DNA of 64,000 nucleotides from Acidipropionibacterium virtanenii (GTDB lineage: Bacteria > Actinomycetota > Actinomycetes > Propionibacteriales > Propionibacteriaceae): NCBI RefSeq assembly GCF_003325455.1, contig NZ_CP025198.1, positions 62,001-126,000 of the forward strand, read 5' to 3'. The notes under the pieces were generated by a model, which saw nothing but the letters and a program-made list of their open reading frames with translations, had not been told where the DNA came from and ran no database searches. Both the position numbers and the translations under genes were made by a program. Positions within the stretch are counted from its first letter, which is position 1, and each line of letters starts with the position of its first letter. Positions 51,333-59,720 of the stretch are shown piece by piece.

Positions 51333-51758
51333 TCACGCCTCGGGGAGGTCCCCGGGGTAGATCACGTCGATCTCGGAGATGCTCCGGGGGAAGTCGCGAC
51401 GGTTATTCGTGAGGAACCTGTCCGCTCCGGCCGTGATGGCGGTTGCCAGATGCGCGGCGTCTGCGGCGCGCAGCCCGTACTCGACGGCAACAACGAGGGC
51501 AAGCCGCGCGGTCGGCTCGTCAACGGGGTGCAGATCCAGGCGGCTCAGCAGTTCGTTGAGGTCGCCGGCCTCGGTCGACGTCGCTGCTGCACGCAGGGGT
51601 TTGGTGAGGACCTCCGGCAGCAGCAGGACAGAACCTAGACCGACAGACTGACCCTTCGGGGTATCGCGGAACAGGGCGGCTACGCGCACACCTTGGGGGT
51701 GGTTCTCGATGGCTGCGTAGATGATGACATCGGTGTCGAACGCGGTGACGGGTTTCAC
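51333..51758 (-). CDS. vapC: PIN-domain toxin (VapC type)
   Basis: 141 residues. The PIN acidic residues are placed as expected: AFDTDVIIYA at the N-terminus, Glu in LPEVLTKPL near 51, and Asp in GLRAADAAHLATAI near 100, then DRFLTNNRRDF near 117. PIN toxins are Mg-dependent RNases that cut tRNA or rRNA. The GTG at 51758 overlaps the antitoxin stop (GTGA), so production is coupled to the antitoxin. Longer upstream frame starts are inside the antitoxin gene. Confidence 0.85.
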   Translation of the reverse strand: MKPVTAFDTDVIIYAAIENHPQGVRVAALFRDTPKGQSVGLGSVLLLPEVLTKPLRAAATSTEAGDLNELLSRLDLHPVDEPTARLALVVAVEYGLRAADAAHLATAITAGADRFLTNNRRDFPRSISEIDVIYPGDLPEA

Positions 51759-52042
51759 CGTGACGCCCGGCCCTCGTAAATGTAGTTGAGGAGTTCGGCG
51801 CCGCGCTCGGGTGTCATACGCGCCTTGGACAGCGGTCGGCGTCGTGCCTCCTCGAGATCCTGGGCCACACGGTCCGCCTCCGCCCACAGGTGCGAGGCCC
51901 GACGGTGACGCAGTTCCTCAGGACTGATGAGAACGGCGACCACCTTCCCGTGGCGTGTGATCTCGATCTGTTCACCCGCCTCGACGCGGTCGAGCTGGGC
52001 GGGCAGTGTCTGACGGGCTGCGCTGGCGCTGATGGTCGTCAT
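51755..52042 (-). CDS. Phd/YefM-type antitoxin
   Basis: 95 residues. MTTISASAARQTLPAQLDRVEAGEQIEITRHGKVVAVLISPEEL-type sequence at the N-terminus (in two parts here) is the Phd/YefM DNA-binding and dimer fold; the C-terminal helix (EADRVAQDLEEARRRPLS) would wrap the toxin. It overlaps the VapC-type gene by four bases and represses the shared promoter. A -10 TACAAT lies six bases before the ATG, so its message is probably leaderless. Confidence 0.85.
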   Translation of the reverse strand: MTTISASAARQTLPAQLDRVEAGEQIEITRHGKVVAVLISPEELRHRRASHLWAEADRVAQDLEEARRRPLSKARMTPERGAELLNYIYEGRASR

Positions 52043-52048
52043 GAACCG

Positions 52049-52076
52049 ATTGTACGTCGTTGTACACAAAAGTACG
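52049..52076 (-). promoter_or_regulatory. Promoter/operator of the vapBC-type operon
   Basis: TACAAT (52054-52049, minus strand) is six bases before the antitoxin ATG. GTAC sequences recur at 52052, 52062 and 52072 or so (TTGTACG, TTGTACA, AGTACG), forming overlapping inverted and direct repeats suited to a Phd-type autorepressor. Confidence 0.5.
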
Positions 52077-52176
52077 ATCGCTGTCGGGCCGCGGCTTGAA
52101 AGCCACCGGTGGGTGCTCGCCACGGTTCATGTGCGGGAGGGAATGCGCGGGCGTACCGTGACGCTGCACACGTGGG

Positions 52177-52206
52177 AAACACACAGTATGAAAACACACA
52201 GTATGA
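52177..52206 (+). repeat. Two perfect tandem 15-bp repeats before the MFS gene
   Basis: AAACACACAGTATGA at 52177-52191 and 52192-52206. Each copy carries TATGA, a possible -10 element, and the array ends 16 bases before the GTG start. Unit length equals that of the repeat at 2406-2450. Confidence 0.9.
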
Positions 52207-52222
52207 GAGGGAGGGACGCGAC

Positions 52223-53674
52223 GTGAGCGAGTCCGTGGCTGCCGAGAAGCCGAACGCCGAGGACGTGCCACCCGTGAAGCGTCGTCGTCTCCTCCTGGTG
52301 CTGTTGGCGCCGCTGTTCATGGCCCTGGTCGCCGTCTCGGTGATCAACGTCGCCCTGGTGCCCATCGGCAACGACCTGCACGCCTCCTCGTCGGGTCTGC
52401 AGTGGGTGCTGTCGGGATACGCGCTGGCCTTCGGCGTCCTGCTGGTGCCGGCCGGGCGGATCGGCGACGCCACCGGCCGCAAACGCATGCTGCTGATCGG
52501 TCTGGCCTTCTTCACCCTCGGCTCGGTGATCAGCGCCCTGTCCCCGACCATCCAGATGCTCAACCTGTCGCGGATCGTCCAGGGGATCGGCTCGGGCCTG
52601 CTCAACCCGCAGGTCGTCGGCATCATCCAACAGCACTTCCGCGGCCGGGAGCGCGCCCGCGCCTTCGCGCTCTTCGGTACCACGGTGGCCCTGGCGACCG
52701 CGATCGGGCCGGTGATCGGCGGCGTGCTCATCGCCGCGCTGGGGCCCGATACCGGCTGGCGCTGGATGTTCGGGATGAACGTCCCCATCGGCGTCTTCGC
52801 CATCTGGGCCGGCTCCTACTGGGTGCCGGGGGACTCCCGGCCCAAGGGAGCGCGTTCCAGGCTCGACCTGGACCCGGTGGGCATCGTGCTGCTGGCCGTC
52901 TCCCTGCTGTGCGTCATGTTCCCCTTTCTGGAGCGCGGACTGGGCGCAGTGGCGTGGGTCGCCCTGCCGGTCGGCCTGATGCTGGGGGCGGTGTGGGTCC
53001 GGTGGGAGGCCCGCTACCGCGACCGCGGCAGGGAGCCGATGGTCGACCTCGGGCTCCTGGCCAATCGCGCCTTCAGCAACGGAATCCTCATCGTCTCGGT
53101 GTTCTTCCTGGGGTCGACGTCGATCTGGATCGTGATGCCGCTGTTCGTCCAGGACCACCTGGGACATGTGGCCCTGTTCTCGGCCCTGCTGGGGCTGCCG
53201 TCGTCGATCTTCGCGGGTATCGGATCGCAGATCTCCGGGCGCTACGTGCTGGACGCCGGGCGCCGTATGGTCATTGCGGGTCTGGCCATCGCCGGCCTGG
53301 GCGTGCTGCTCATCATGGGTACCGGAATGGCGGTGGAGTGGCTCGGCTGGCCGGCCTGGACGCTGGTCTTCCCTCTCTCGGTGATCGGCATCAGCCAGGG
53401 CTTCACCGTCTCGCCGAACCAGACGCTGACCCTCAACGCCGTCGATCCGCGGTACGGCGGCGTCGCGGGAGGCATCCTGCAGACCGGCCAGCGGATCGGC
53501 CAGGCGGTCGGCACCGCGATCATCCCGGGCATCCTGTTCACGCTCTCGGAACGGACCGGCTCCTGGATCCTGGCCTTCGTGGTCGCGATGGGAGTCATCG
53601 CGGTGTTCGCGGCTCTGGCGATCGTCATCTCGGTGGCGGATCGACGCCGCGAGAGGGCTGCGAGCGCCGGCTGA
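52223..53674 (+). CDS. MFS transporter, DHA2 (14-TM drug exporter) family
   Basis: 483 residues, about 14 membrane segments. Motif A-like LVPAGRIGDATGRKRMLL near residue 74, SRIVQGIGSGLLNPQVVGII near 115 (motif B), and ATAIGPVIGGVLIAALG near 150 (motif C of exporters). The GTG at 52223 has AGGGAGG seven bases upstream. DHA2 proteins export drugs or dyes in exchange for protons. A tandem 15-bp repeat in the leader may make expression variable. No TetR regulator is adjacent. Confidence 0.86.
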   Translation: MSESVAAEKPNAEDVPPVKRRRLLLVLLAPLFMALVAVSVINVALVPIGNDLHASSSGLQWVLSGYALAFGVLLVPAGRIGDATGRKRMLLIGLAFFTLGSVISALSPTIQMLNLSRIVQGIGSGLLNPQVVGIIQQHFRGRERARAFALFGTTVALATAIGPVIGGVLIAALGPDTGWRWMFGMNVPIGVFAIWAGSYWVPGDSRPKGARSRLDLDPVGIVLLAVSLLCVMFPFLERGLGAVAWVALPVGLMLGAVWVRWEARYRDRGREPMVDLGLLANRAFSNGILIVSVFFLGSTSIWIVMPLFVQDHLGHVALFSALLGLPSSIFAGIGSQISGRYVLDAGRRMVIAGLAIAGLGVLLIMGTGMAVEWLGWPAWTLVFPLSVIGISQGFTVSPNQTLTLNAVDPRYGGVAGGILQTGQRIGQAVGTAIIPGILFTLSERTGSWILAFVVAMGVIAVFAALAIVISVADRRRERAASAG

Positions 53675-53896
53675 GGCAATGGCCCTGGAGGCCGGAAGAG
53701 CGCGACGATCGCCAGGCCTGAGGTACCCGGATCGAGCACAGCACCGAGGGATCCCACCTCCTCCGAGCCCGTGACCTCGGGGGGCGGTCCCCTCGCAGCC
53801 CTGTACTTCCCTCATGCCGTGCGATCCAGCGCGACAGAGCGGTGTCATGTGCGGTTCTTGTCCAAGACCCCCGGTGTCTCGCTGAAATGCCCGGCA

Positions 53897-55167
53897 GGTT
53901 CAGGGGTTCAGTGCAACACCCGGGAGTGAGAGGTGTTGTGATGAGTCGTTGGCCACAGTTGGGTGAGTGGGTGCGGTTGCAGGTCCTGGACCTGGTGGGC
54001 CAGGGCATGTCGGCAATCGCCGCCTGTCGGCGTGCCGGGGTGTCCCAGGATCTGGGCGGTCGATGGATCCGTGAGGCCGGTATCAGTCTGGCTCGGGGCC
54101 ACAATGGCGGGATGACAGGTGCCTATGTCGCCCAGGCTGTCGAGTTCCCCCAGGTCCGTCCCTCTCATGGGGCCCGGCTGGACCTGGCCGACCGGACCCT
54201 GATCCATGTCTACTGGTCCCAGGGACGGTCAATGCGCCAGATCGCCGCCGAGCTCGGGGTCGCGCCCTCCACGATCTGTCGGGAGATCGCCCGGGGATCG
54301 ACGGCGGTGGGTTACCGGGCCCCGACCGCCCAGGAGCGGGCCGACCGGATGCGGGCCCGGCCCAAGCCCCGGAAACTGGATGCCGATCCGCTGCTGCGCG
54401 CCCGGGTCATCGAGGGCCTGAACGCCGGCTGGTCACCCGAGCAGGTCTCCGGACGCCTGGAACGCTGGTGGGGTAAAGAGGCTGCGGTGAGCCACGAGAC
54501 GATCTATCAGGCCCTCTACGTCCAGGGCGCCGGGTCACTGCGTCACGAACTGGAGGTGGCCTCCGCCCTGCGCAGTGGGCGGAAGGGCCGTAAACCCCGT
54601 TCCAAGCTGCCCGCCCGCGGCAACCGGCCCTGGGTCACCGGCCACGAGATCACCACCCGTCCCCCGGAAGCCGATGACCGGGCGGTGCCCGGCCACTGGG
54701 AGGGGGACCTGATCATCGGGGCCGGCGGGGCCAACGCGGTCATCACCCTGGTCGAACGCCGGTCCAGGACCCTGTTGATGTCCCGGCTGCCGACAGACCA
54801 CGACTCGGCGACCGTCGCCGAGGCGCTGGCCGGCCTGATCGCCGGGCTGCCCGACCAGGTCCAGATCACGACACTGACCTGGGACCAGGGCACCGAGATG
54901 GCCCAGAGTCCCGGGTTCGCCATGGCCAGCCATATCGACGTGTTCTTCTGCGATCCGCACTCGCCCTGGCAGCGACCCACCAATGAGAACACCAACGGTC
55001 TGATCCGTCAGTACTTCCCCAAGGGCACCGACTTCTCCCAGATCACCGACGAGCAGATCGCCCAGGTCCAGGACCTCCTCAACGACCGACCCCGCAAAGT
55101 CCTGGGATACGCCACTCCCCGCGAGATACTCTTCGAACAGTTCACTGTTGCACTCACCGATTGAATC
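53897..55167 (+). mobile_element. IS30-family insertion sequence
   Basis: Imperfect terminal inverted repeats of about 22 bases (53897-53918 and 55146-55167, 16 of 22 match, with a shared inner core GTGCAACA) enclose one transposase gene. The right repeat includes the transposase stop. CCCGGCA occurs just outside the left end (53890-53896) and just beyond the right end (55172-55178); whether this is a target duplication is not clear. Size about 1.27 kb. Confidence 0.8.
53941..55164 (+). CDS. IS30-family transposase
   Basis: 407 residues. N-terminal helix-turn-helix units (RLQVLDLVGQGMSAIAACRRAGVSQ and SMRQIAAELGVAPSTICREI) bind the ends. The catalytic DDE residues are in GHWEGDLIIG (first Asp), TLTWDQGTEM (second Asp) and RPTNENTNGLIRQYFPKGTDF (Glu), the classic IS30 C-terminal signature. 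The frame is intact, so the element may be active. I chose the ATG at 53941; the upstream extension lies across the left inverted repeat. Confidence 0.95.
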   Translation: MSRWPQLGEWVRLQVLDLVGQGMSAIAACRRAGVSQDLGGRWIREAGISLARGHNGGMTGAYVAQAVEFPQVRPSHGARLDLADRTLIHVYWSQGRSMRQIAAELGVAPSTICREIARGSTAVGYRAPTAQERADRMRARPKPRKLDADPLLRARVIEGLNAGWSPEQVSGRLERWWGKEAAVSHETIYQALYVQGAGSLRHELEVASALRSGRKGRKPRSKLPARGNRPWVTGHEITTRPPEADDRAVPGHWEGDLIIGAGGANAVITLVERRSRTLLMSRLPTDHDSATVAEALAGLIAGLPDQVQITTLTWDQGTEMAQSPGFAMASHIDVFFCDPHSPWQRPTNENTNGLIRQYFPKGTDFSQITDEQIAQVQDLLNDRPRKVLGYATPREILFEQFTVALTD

Positions 55168-55186
55168 CGCCCCCGGCATCTGATGG

Positions 55187-55232
55187 CACGCTTCCAGCGG
55201 ACCCACGCTTCCAGGGGAACCCACGCTTCCAG
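55187..55232 (+). repeat. Three short repeats beside the IS30 right end
   Basis: CACGCTTCCAG occurs at 55187-55197, 55204-55214 and 55222-55232 with similar G/A-rich spacers (steps 17 and 18). It lies between the IS end and a terminator hairpin. Confidence 0.8.
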
Positions 55233-55253
55233 GGAACCCGCTGCCGACAACGC

Positions 55254-55323
55254 CACGGCGCGCCAGAATCTGCACGGGCCGCCAGGTATTTCAGGCGGTT
55301 CGTCCAGACTCTGGCGCGCCGTG
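55254..55323. terminator. Two-tier hairpin between IS30 and the GT2 gene
   Basis: Arms 55254-55272 and 55305-55323 pair at 18 of 19 positions; an inner CCGCC/GGCGG stem closes the loop. The stem core is shared with the hairpin at 63583-63638. It lies 24 bases after the stop of the minus-strand glycosyltransferase. Confidence 0.75.
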
Positions 55324-55346
55324 TGCCCCGGCCATGGCGGCCCCCC

Positions 55347-56300
55347 TCAGGCGGTCGCCGCCATGTACTGCTGGGGCGGGGCCGCCACGCTGGAGGCGTC
55401 CAGCGGGGCCACCAGGGAGCCGCGGATCCGTCGCAGCGGGTAGCGGCCGAGGATGAGGTTCTTCTCCATCCGAGCGACCCCCTTGAGATCGTCCAGGGCG
55501 GTCCTGGTGACGTTGACCCGGGAGTCCGGATCATCCACCCAGTCCACCGGGATCTCGCTGATCCGCAGCTTCGCCCGGTCGGCCAGCACCAGCATCTCGG
55601 TGTCGAAGAACCACTGGCTGTCCTCGATCAGGGGCAGCAGCTCGGCCGCGGCGTCGGAGCGGATCGCCTTGAAGCCGCACTGGGCGTCGGAGAAATGGGC
55701 GCCCAGTGAGAGCCGGAGAATGTGGTTGTAGCTCCGCGAGATGAATTCGCGCTTTCCGCCCCGGATCACCCGGGAACGACGATCCAGACGCGACCCGATC
55801 GCCACCTGGGAGTGTCCCGTCAGAAGCGGAGCGACGAGGCCGGGGAAGGCATTGAGATTGGTCGAGAGATCCACGTCCATATAGCTCAGGACAGTGGCGT
55901 CGGACATCGTCCACACCTCGCGCAGGGCCCGTCCACGCCCCTTGCGGTCGAGGTGGACGGCCCGCACCCGGTTCAGATCGGCGGCCAGCTTCCGGGCCTG
56001 CCGCCAGGTCCGGTCGGTCGAGGCGTTGTCGACGACGGTGATCCGCGTTGTCGGGGACCCCTCGGACGCCCAGCGGTTGAGCCAGGAGTTGAGCCGGTTG
56101 ATGGAGGCCGCCAGGACGTGCGCTTCGTTGTAGACCGGGACGATGATGTCGATGTCGGCGCCCGGATCGGTGGTGCCGGCCGCCACCATCTCCAGGCCCG
56201 GCTCGACGGTCGGGACGCTCTTGATGACCAGGCCGGACTGCCATTGCATCTTCTGCTCGAGGCGCTCGTCGGACACGGTGGGGATGTTGTCAATAGTCAT
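55347..56300 (-). CDS. GT2-family glycosyltransferase (dolichol-phosphate-mannose-synthase/YkcC-like)
   Basis: 317 residues. The GT-A fold shows DIDIIVPVYNEAHVL at about 50-64, TVVDNASTDRTW near 88, the DXD-type SYMDVDLSTN near 140, and SDAQCGFKAIRSD near 205. It has no C-terminal membrane helices. Such enzymes make polyprenyl-phosphate sugars, which membrane GT39 proteins then use; two GT39 genes lie in this cluster, so the set resembles the ykcB/ykcC arrangement. AGGAGG lies nine bases before the ATG at 56300. It is the last gene of the minus-strand cluster and has its own terminator. Confidence 0.87.
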   Translation of the reverse strand: MTIDNIPTVSDERLEQKMQWQSGLVIKSVPTVEPGLEMVAAGTTDPGADIDIIVPVYNEAHVLAASINRLNSWLNRWASEGSPTTRITVVDNASTDRTWRQARKLAADLNRVRAVHLDRKGRGRALREVWTMSDATVLSYMDVDLSTNLNAFPGLVAPLLTGHSQVAIGSRLDRRSRVIRGGKREFISRSYNHILRLSLGAHFSDAQCGFKAIRSDAAAELLPLIEDSQWFFDTEMLVLADRAKLRISEIPVDWVDDPDSRVNVTRTALDDLKGVARMEKNLILGRYPLRRIRGSLVAPLDASSVAAPPQQYMAATA

Positions 56301-56384
56301 GGTTCTGTGACCTCCTGACCTCAACAATTCGCCATCGGACCGAGTATTCAGTGTGGTCGCCATATGTTTGCCCTGTGCGTGATT

Positions 56385-56416
56385 CCGCCCCCGGAACCGT
56401 ACGGTTCCGGGGGGCG
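56385..56416 (-). terminator. G/C-rich palindrome between gtrA-like and GT2 genes
   Basis: A 13-bp perfect palindrome centred at 56400/56401 extends with one bulged base. It lies between GtrA (ends 56485) and GT2 (starts 56300) on the same strand, so it is likely a partial terminator or protective structure. Confidence 0.55.
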
Positions 56417-56484
56417 AATGGGTGACGAGGAGCCGATTCCGGGGATCGCCCGGGGCCGAGGTGGGGCGGGGAGAACCCGGAGCC

Positions 56485-57027
56485 TCAGGCCCGCGCGGCC
56501 GCCTTCTCGTCGTGGCCGATGACCAGTCGCAGGGTGACGAAGCGCACCAGGGTGGCGATCCCGTTGGCGGCCAGCAGCACCAGCACCTCGGCCCGGCGGG
56601 CCGGGTCGCTGTAGTGGTGGAGGAGCCACAGCATGCCGCTGCTCAGGCCCAGCCCGACCACGAAGGCGATCATGCCGCTCGCCTGGTGCTTCAGCATCCC
56701 TTCTCTGGTCTGCAGGCCGAAGGTGTGACGGCGGTTCGCCGCGGTGTTCCACACCTGGGTGATGAGCAGGGCCAGCAGGTTCGAGAGCTGGGCACCCATC
56801 ACCAGTCTCAGCAGCACGTAGATGACGTAGTAGGCGATCGTGCTGATGACCCCGACCACCCCGAAGCTCAGGAGCTGGCCGAAGAGCCCTCCGGGGCTGG
56901 TGCGTCCCGACCCGGGTACCTCCTCGGCGGCCCGCCGGGGGCGCCCTCCGGCGGCGTGCCGGGGGCCGGCCTGCCGTGCGGAATGGTTCGGAGCGGGCGG
57001 TGCCGGAGCAGCGTGGGTGAGAGTCAT
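56485..57027 (-). CDS. GtrA-family membrane protein
   Basis: 180 residues. A Pro/Ala-rich cytosolic tail of about 48 residues is followed by four membrane segments: LLSFGVVGVISTIAYYVIYVLL, LSNLLALLITQVWNTAANRRHTF, MIAFVVGLGLSSGMLWLLHHY and VLVLLAANGIATLVRFVTLRLVI. The segment NRRHTFG after the second helix is the GtrA signature. GtrA proteins are thought to help flip or position polyprenyl-phosphate sugars. It sits between the GT39 gene and the GT2 gene, the position expected for a lipid-linked-sugar pathway. Confidence 0.85.
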   Translation of the reverse strand: MTLTHAAPAPPAPNHSARQAGPRHAAGGRPRRAAEEVPGSGRTSPGGLFGQLLSFGVVGVISTIAYYVIYVLLRLVMGAQLSNLLALLITQVWNTAANRRHTFGLQTREGMLKHQASGMIAFVVGLGLSSGMLWLLHHYSDPARRAEVLVLLAANGIATLVRFVTLRLVIGHDEKAAARA

Positions 57028-57066
57028 GGAACTGTCTCCTTCTCCTGGTTCAGGACGCCGGGCCGG

Positions 57067-59268
57067 TCACGAAGCCGAGCTGGTCAGGTCGTACACAGTG
57101 GTGCTCCCGACTGTCTTCGCGCTGTACGTGGCCTTGACCCAGGCGGTGATCTCGCTGGCGGCGCTGGATCCGCTCGACGAACTCGTCTGCCCGCCGCCCA
57201 TGCCGCCGGAGTCCCCGGCGATGTAGTAGTGGATCTTGTGCTGGGCCACCAGCTGTTTGAACTGGGCCAGGGTGGGGGCGTTGTCGGTGCCGTTGTACCC
57301 GCCGATCGCCATCACCGGGTATCCGGTGGCCAACTGGTAGCCGGCCGCCGTGTTGGAGCCGATCGTCGCCGCGACCCAGGTGTAGGAGCTCGCGTCGGCC
57401 GACAGCAGGGTCTTCGCCGCACTCGACACCTGGGTGTCCCCGTTGAGGCCGCCCATTCCGCCTCCGCCGCCCATGCCCCCGGTCCGGGCGCCGGCCTGCT
57501 GGTTCTGAGTGCCTGTGGTGGTGCCGGGTCGACGGCCGCTGCCCTGACCGCCGGGACCGCCACCCTGGCCCCCGCCGGGACGGCCCTGGCCTCCGCCCAT
57601 GCCTCCGGAGACCGGCCCGGCGGTGATGATCGCCCCGGTGTGCGCGGTGGAGGCGGTGTTGATCGAGTATCCGGTGGGGCCGGTGAGGGCCGCCACCAGG
57701 GCGAGGATGACGCCGGTGCGGGCCAGGGCCGGACCCACCCGGTCGGCGAGCAGCAACAGGGTCGCCCCGGCCAGTCCGGCGACGCCCGCGATTCCGGCCA
57801 GCCACATCCACGCGCCGCCGGCCAGGGACAGCAGGTAGATCGCCCAGGCGCTGGTGGCCAGCGTCGCGACGGCCAGTCCGATGCGTGCGACGAGACGACG
57901 ACGCCGCCTCCAGCAGACCGCGGCGCCCAGGGCCACCGTCCCGCCGATCCAGGGGGTCAGCGCGACCGTGTAGTAGTCGTGGTAGATACCCGCCATGTAG
58001 GTGAAGGTGAGGTAGGTGACCACCATGGTGCCGGCCATCACGATGAGCCCGGCCAGGGTCTGGGCCGACCGGGCATCGGCCCGGCTCGGCTGCCCGGCAC
58101 GGCGTCCCGAACTCCTGAAGGGAACAGTGCTGAAGGGAACAGTGAGATTGCGCCAGGCGCCCCGGCCCAGCAGCGCGACGGCGACGCCGGCGAGGATGAG
58201 GGCGGCGGGGATGAGCCAGGTGACCATGCCGACCGACGTCCCGATGAACAGGCGCGTCAATCCGGTGGATCCCCAGGAGCCGGCGCCGGTGCCGCCGGGC
58301 ACGACTGCGCCGGTCTCATTGCCGGTGATCCGGCCGAAGCCGTTGTAGCCGAAGACCAGCTCCAGGAAGGAGTTCGTCTGGGTGCCGCCCATGTAGGGCC
58401 GCGAGGAGGCGGGGACGAGTTCGAAGATCGCGATGTACCAGCCGGCCGCCACGACCATCGCCACCAGGGCCGCCAGCAGGTCGAGGATCTTGCGCCCCCA
58501 GCTGCGCCGGGAGGCCACGGCGTAGGCGACCACCAGGGCCGGCAGCACCAGCAGGGCCTGCATCATCTTGGTGAGGAACCCGAATCCGACGGCGACGCCG
58601 GCCAGGATCAGCCACTTCCTGGCGCCCTTCTGGCCCTCGGCCTTCTCGGAGGCGCGAAGGGTGCAGTAGGCGGAGATCACCAGCAGCAGCACCAGCAGGG
58701 CGTCCGGATTGTTGTACCGGAACATCAGGGTGGCCGACGGAGTCAGCGCGAAGACCAGAGCACCGGCCATCGCGGCCCAGTGGGCGTGGTTGTGCAGCGC
58801 ATTGGTGGCCGGGGTGACGTCGCGGAATCCGCTGCGGGCCAGGACTCGGCGGATGGTGAAGTAGAGCACGGCGACGGCGGCGACCCCCTCGAGGGCCTCG
58901 GGCACCAGGATCGCCCAGGAGTTGACGCCGAAGCTGCGGACGGAGAGTCCGATGATCCACAGGAAGGCCGGCGGCTTGTCGACGGTGATGAAGTTCGCGG
59001 CGTCCGAGGATCCGAAGAAGAGTGCCTTCCAGGACAGCGAGCCGGCCTGTGCAGCGGCGGAGTAGAAGGAGTTCGCCCATCCTGAGGCCGACAGCCCGAT
59101 GATGTAGAGGCAGCCGACTGCCGCCAGGAGGGCAGCGAGGCTGACGCCGCGGAACCCTCGCCCCGTCCACCAGGATCCGACCGCGCGGTCATCCCTTGTC
59201 GGGGCGGTGGCCGTGATGGCTCCTGGTGAATTCCGGAGGGTGGGGGCCAGTCGTGCTGTTGTGCTCAT
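57067..59268 (-). CDS. GT39-family membrane glycosyltransferase (ArnT/YkcB-like), paralogue 1
   Basis: 733 residues. About 12 membrane segments; the first external loop has ITVDKPPAFLWIIG with Asp97, the acidic site of the GT39/ArnT/PMT family (DKPP form as in YkcB). Further on, the membrane part ends near residue 560. Then follows a Gly/Gln/Met-rich linker (about 560-620) and an external alpha/beta domain ending TVGSTTVYDL, as in the YkcB C-terminal domain. It would move a sugar from a polyprenyl-phosphate donor onto an envelope acceptor. A paralogue with the same layout is at 61235-63442. Start 59268 chosen; an ATG at 59277 is possible. Confidence 0.83.
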   Translation of the reverse strand: MSTTARLAPTLRNSPGAITATAPTRDDRAVGSWWTGRGFRGVSLAALLAAVGCLYIIGLSASGWANSFYSAAAQAGSLSWKALFFGSSDAANFITVDKPPAFLWIIGLSVRSFGVNSWAILVPEALEGVAAVAVLYFTIRRVLARSGFRDVTPATNALHNHAHWAAMAGALVFALTPSATLMFRYNNPDALLVLLLVISAYCTLRASEKAEGQKGARKWLILAGVAVGFGFLTKMMQALLVLPALVVAYAVASRRSWGRKILDLLAALVAMVVAAGWYIAIFELVPASSRPYMGGTQTNSFLELVFGYNGFGRITGNETGAVVPGGTGAGSWGSTGLTRLFIGTSVGMVTWLIPAALILAGVAVALLGRGAWRNLTVPFSTVPFRSSGRRAGQPSRADARSAQTLAGLIVMAGTMVVTYLTFTYMAGIYHDYYTVALTPWIGGTVALGAAVCWRRRRRLVARIGLAVATLATSAWAIYLLSLAGGAWMWLAGIAGVAGLAGATLLLLADRVGPALARTGVILALVAALTGPTGYSINTASTAHTGAIITAGPVSGGMGGGQGRPGGGQGGGPGGQGSGRRPGTTTGTQNQQAGARTGGMGGGGGMGGLNGDTQVSSAAKTLLSADASSYTWVAATIGSNTAAGYQLATGYPVMAIGGYNGTDNAPTLAQFKQLVAQHKIHYYIAGDSGGMGGGQTSSSSGSSAASEITAWVKATYSAKTVGSTTVYDLTSSAS

Positions 59269-59378
59269 GCGACCCATCCCAACGCTGGGAGATGTGGCGC
59301 TCCTGTGAGGAGATATCGATGAATGTATGAGGGTCTGGGTACTTCGGACGAGCCTGAGGCGCCATCGGAGCCGGTGTC

Positions 59379-59672
59379 TCACTCGTCGTCGGGGTCCTTG
59401 TCGCTCGGAGGGGTCGACGGCTGGCTCTGGGACTGCGAGATGATCGCGTAGTTGTGCTGGGAGACGCCGGCGGCCGAGGCGTCCTGGGCGGTCATGAAGG
59501 TGGCGCCGCCGATTCCGACCATGGCGGCGGCCGCGATGGCGGCGGTGCCGCTGCGGATCCGGTGACACCAGGTCTTGGTGCGGCGGGGCCTGCGGGCGGA
59601 GGGAGTGGGCGAGGTGTCTGGGGTGGGACTGGTGTGCTGCGTGTTGGTGTTCATGACGTCGAGTGTGGTCAT
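59379..59672 (-). CDS. Small secreted or membrane-anchored protein
   Basis: 97 residues from the ATG at 59672 (other in-frame starts at 59696 GTG and 59654 ATG). A Thr/Pro-rich basic N-region, a hydrophobic segment (SGTAAIAAAAMVGIGGATFM) ending QDASAA, a signal-peptidase-type site, then a short acidic tail SQSQPSTPPSDKDPDDE. The product outside the membrane would have only about 30 residues. It lies between the histidine kinase and the GT39 gene in the same direction. It could be a processed signal peptide or a modulator of the kinase; function unknown. Confidence 0.55.
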   Translation of the reverse strand: MTTLDVMNTNTQHTSPTPDTSPTPSARRPRRTKTWCHRIRSGTAAIAAAAMVGIGGATFMTAQDASAAGVSQHNYAIISQSQSQPSTPPSDKDPDDE

Positions 59673-59720
59673 GGAGTGTGTGCAGAGGGTGTTCACTTCC
59701 TGTGAGCTAGGAATGACGCC

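Noticed and set aside
57400-57620. Gly-rich coding repeats in GT39 considered as a PE_PGRS-like or collagen-like domain
   Set aside because: The stretch is a short linker between a membrane part and an external domain, not an extended repeat domain.
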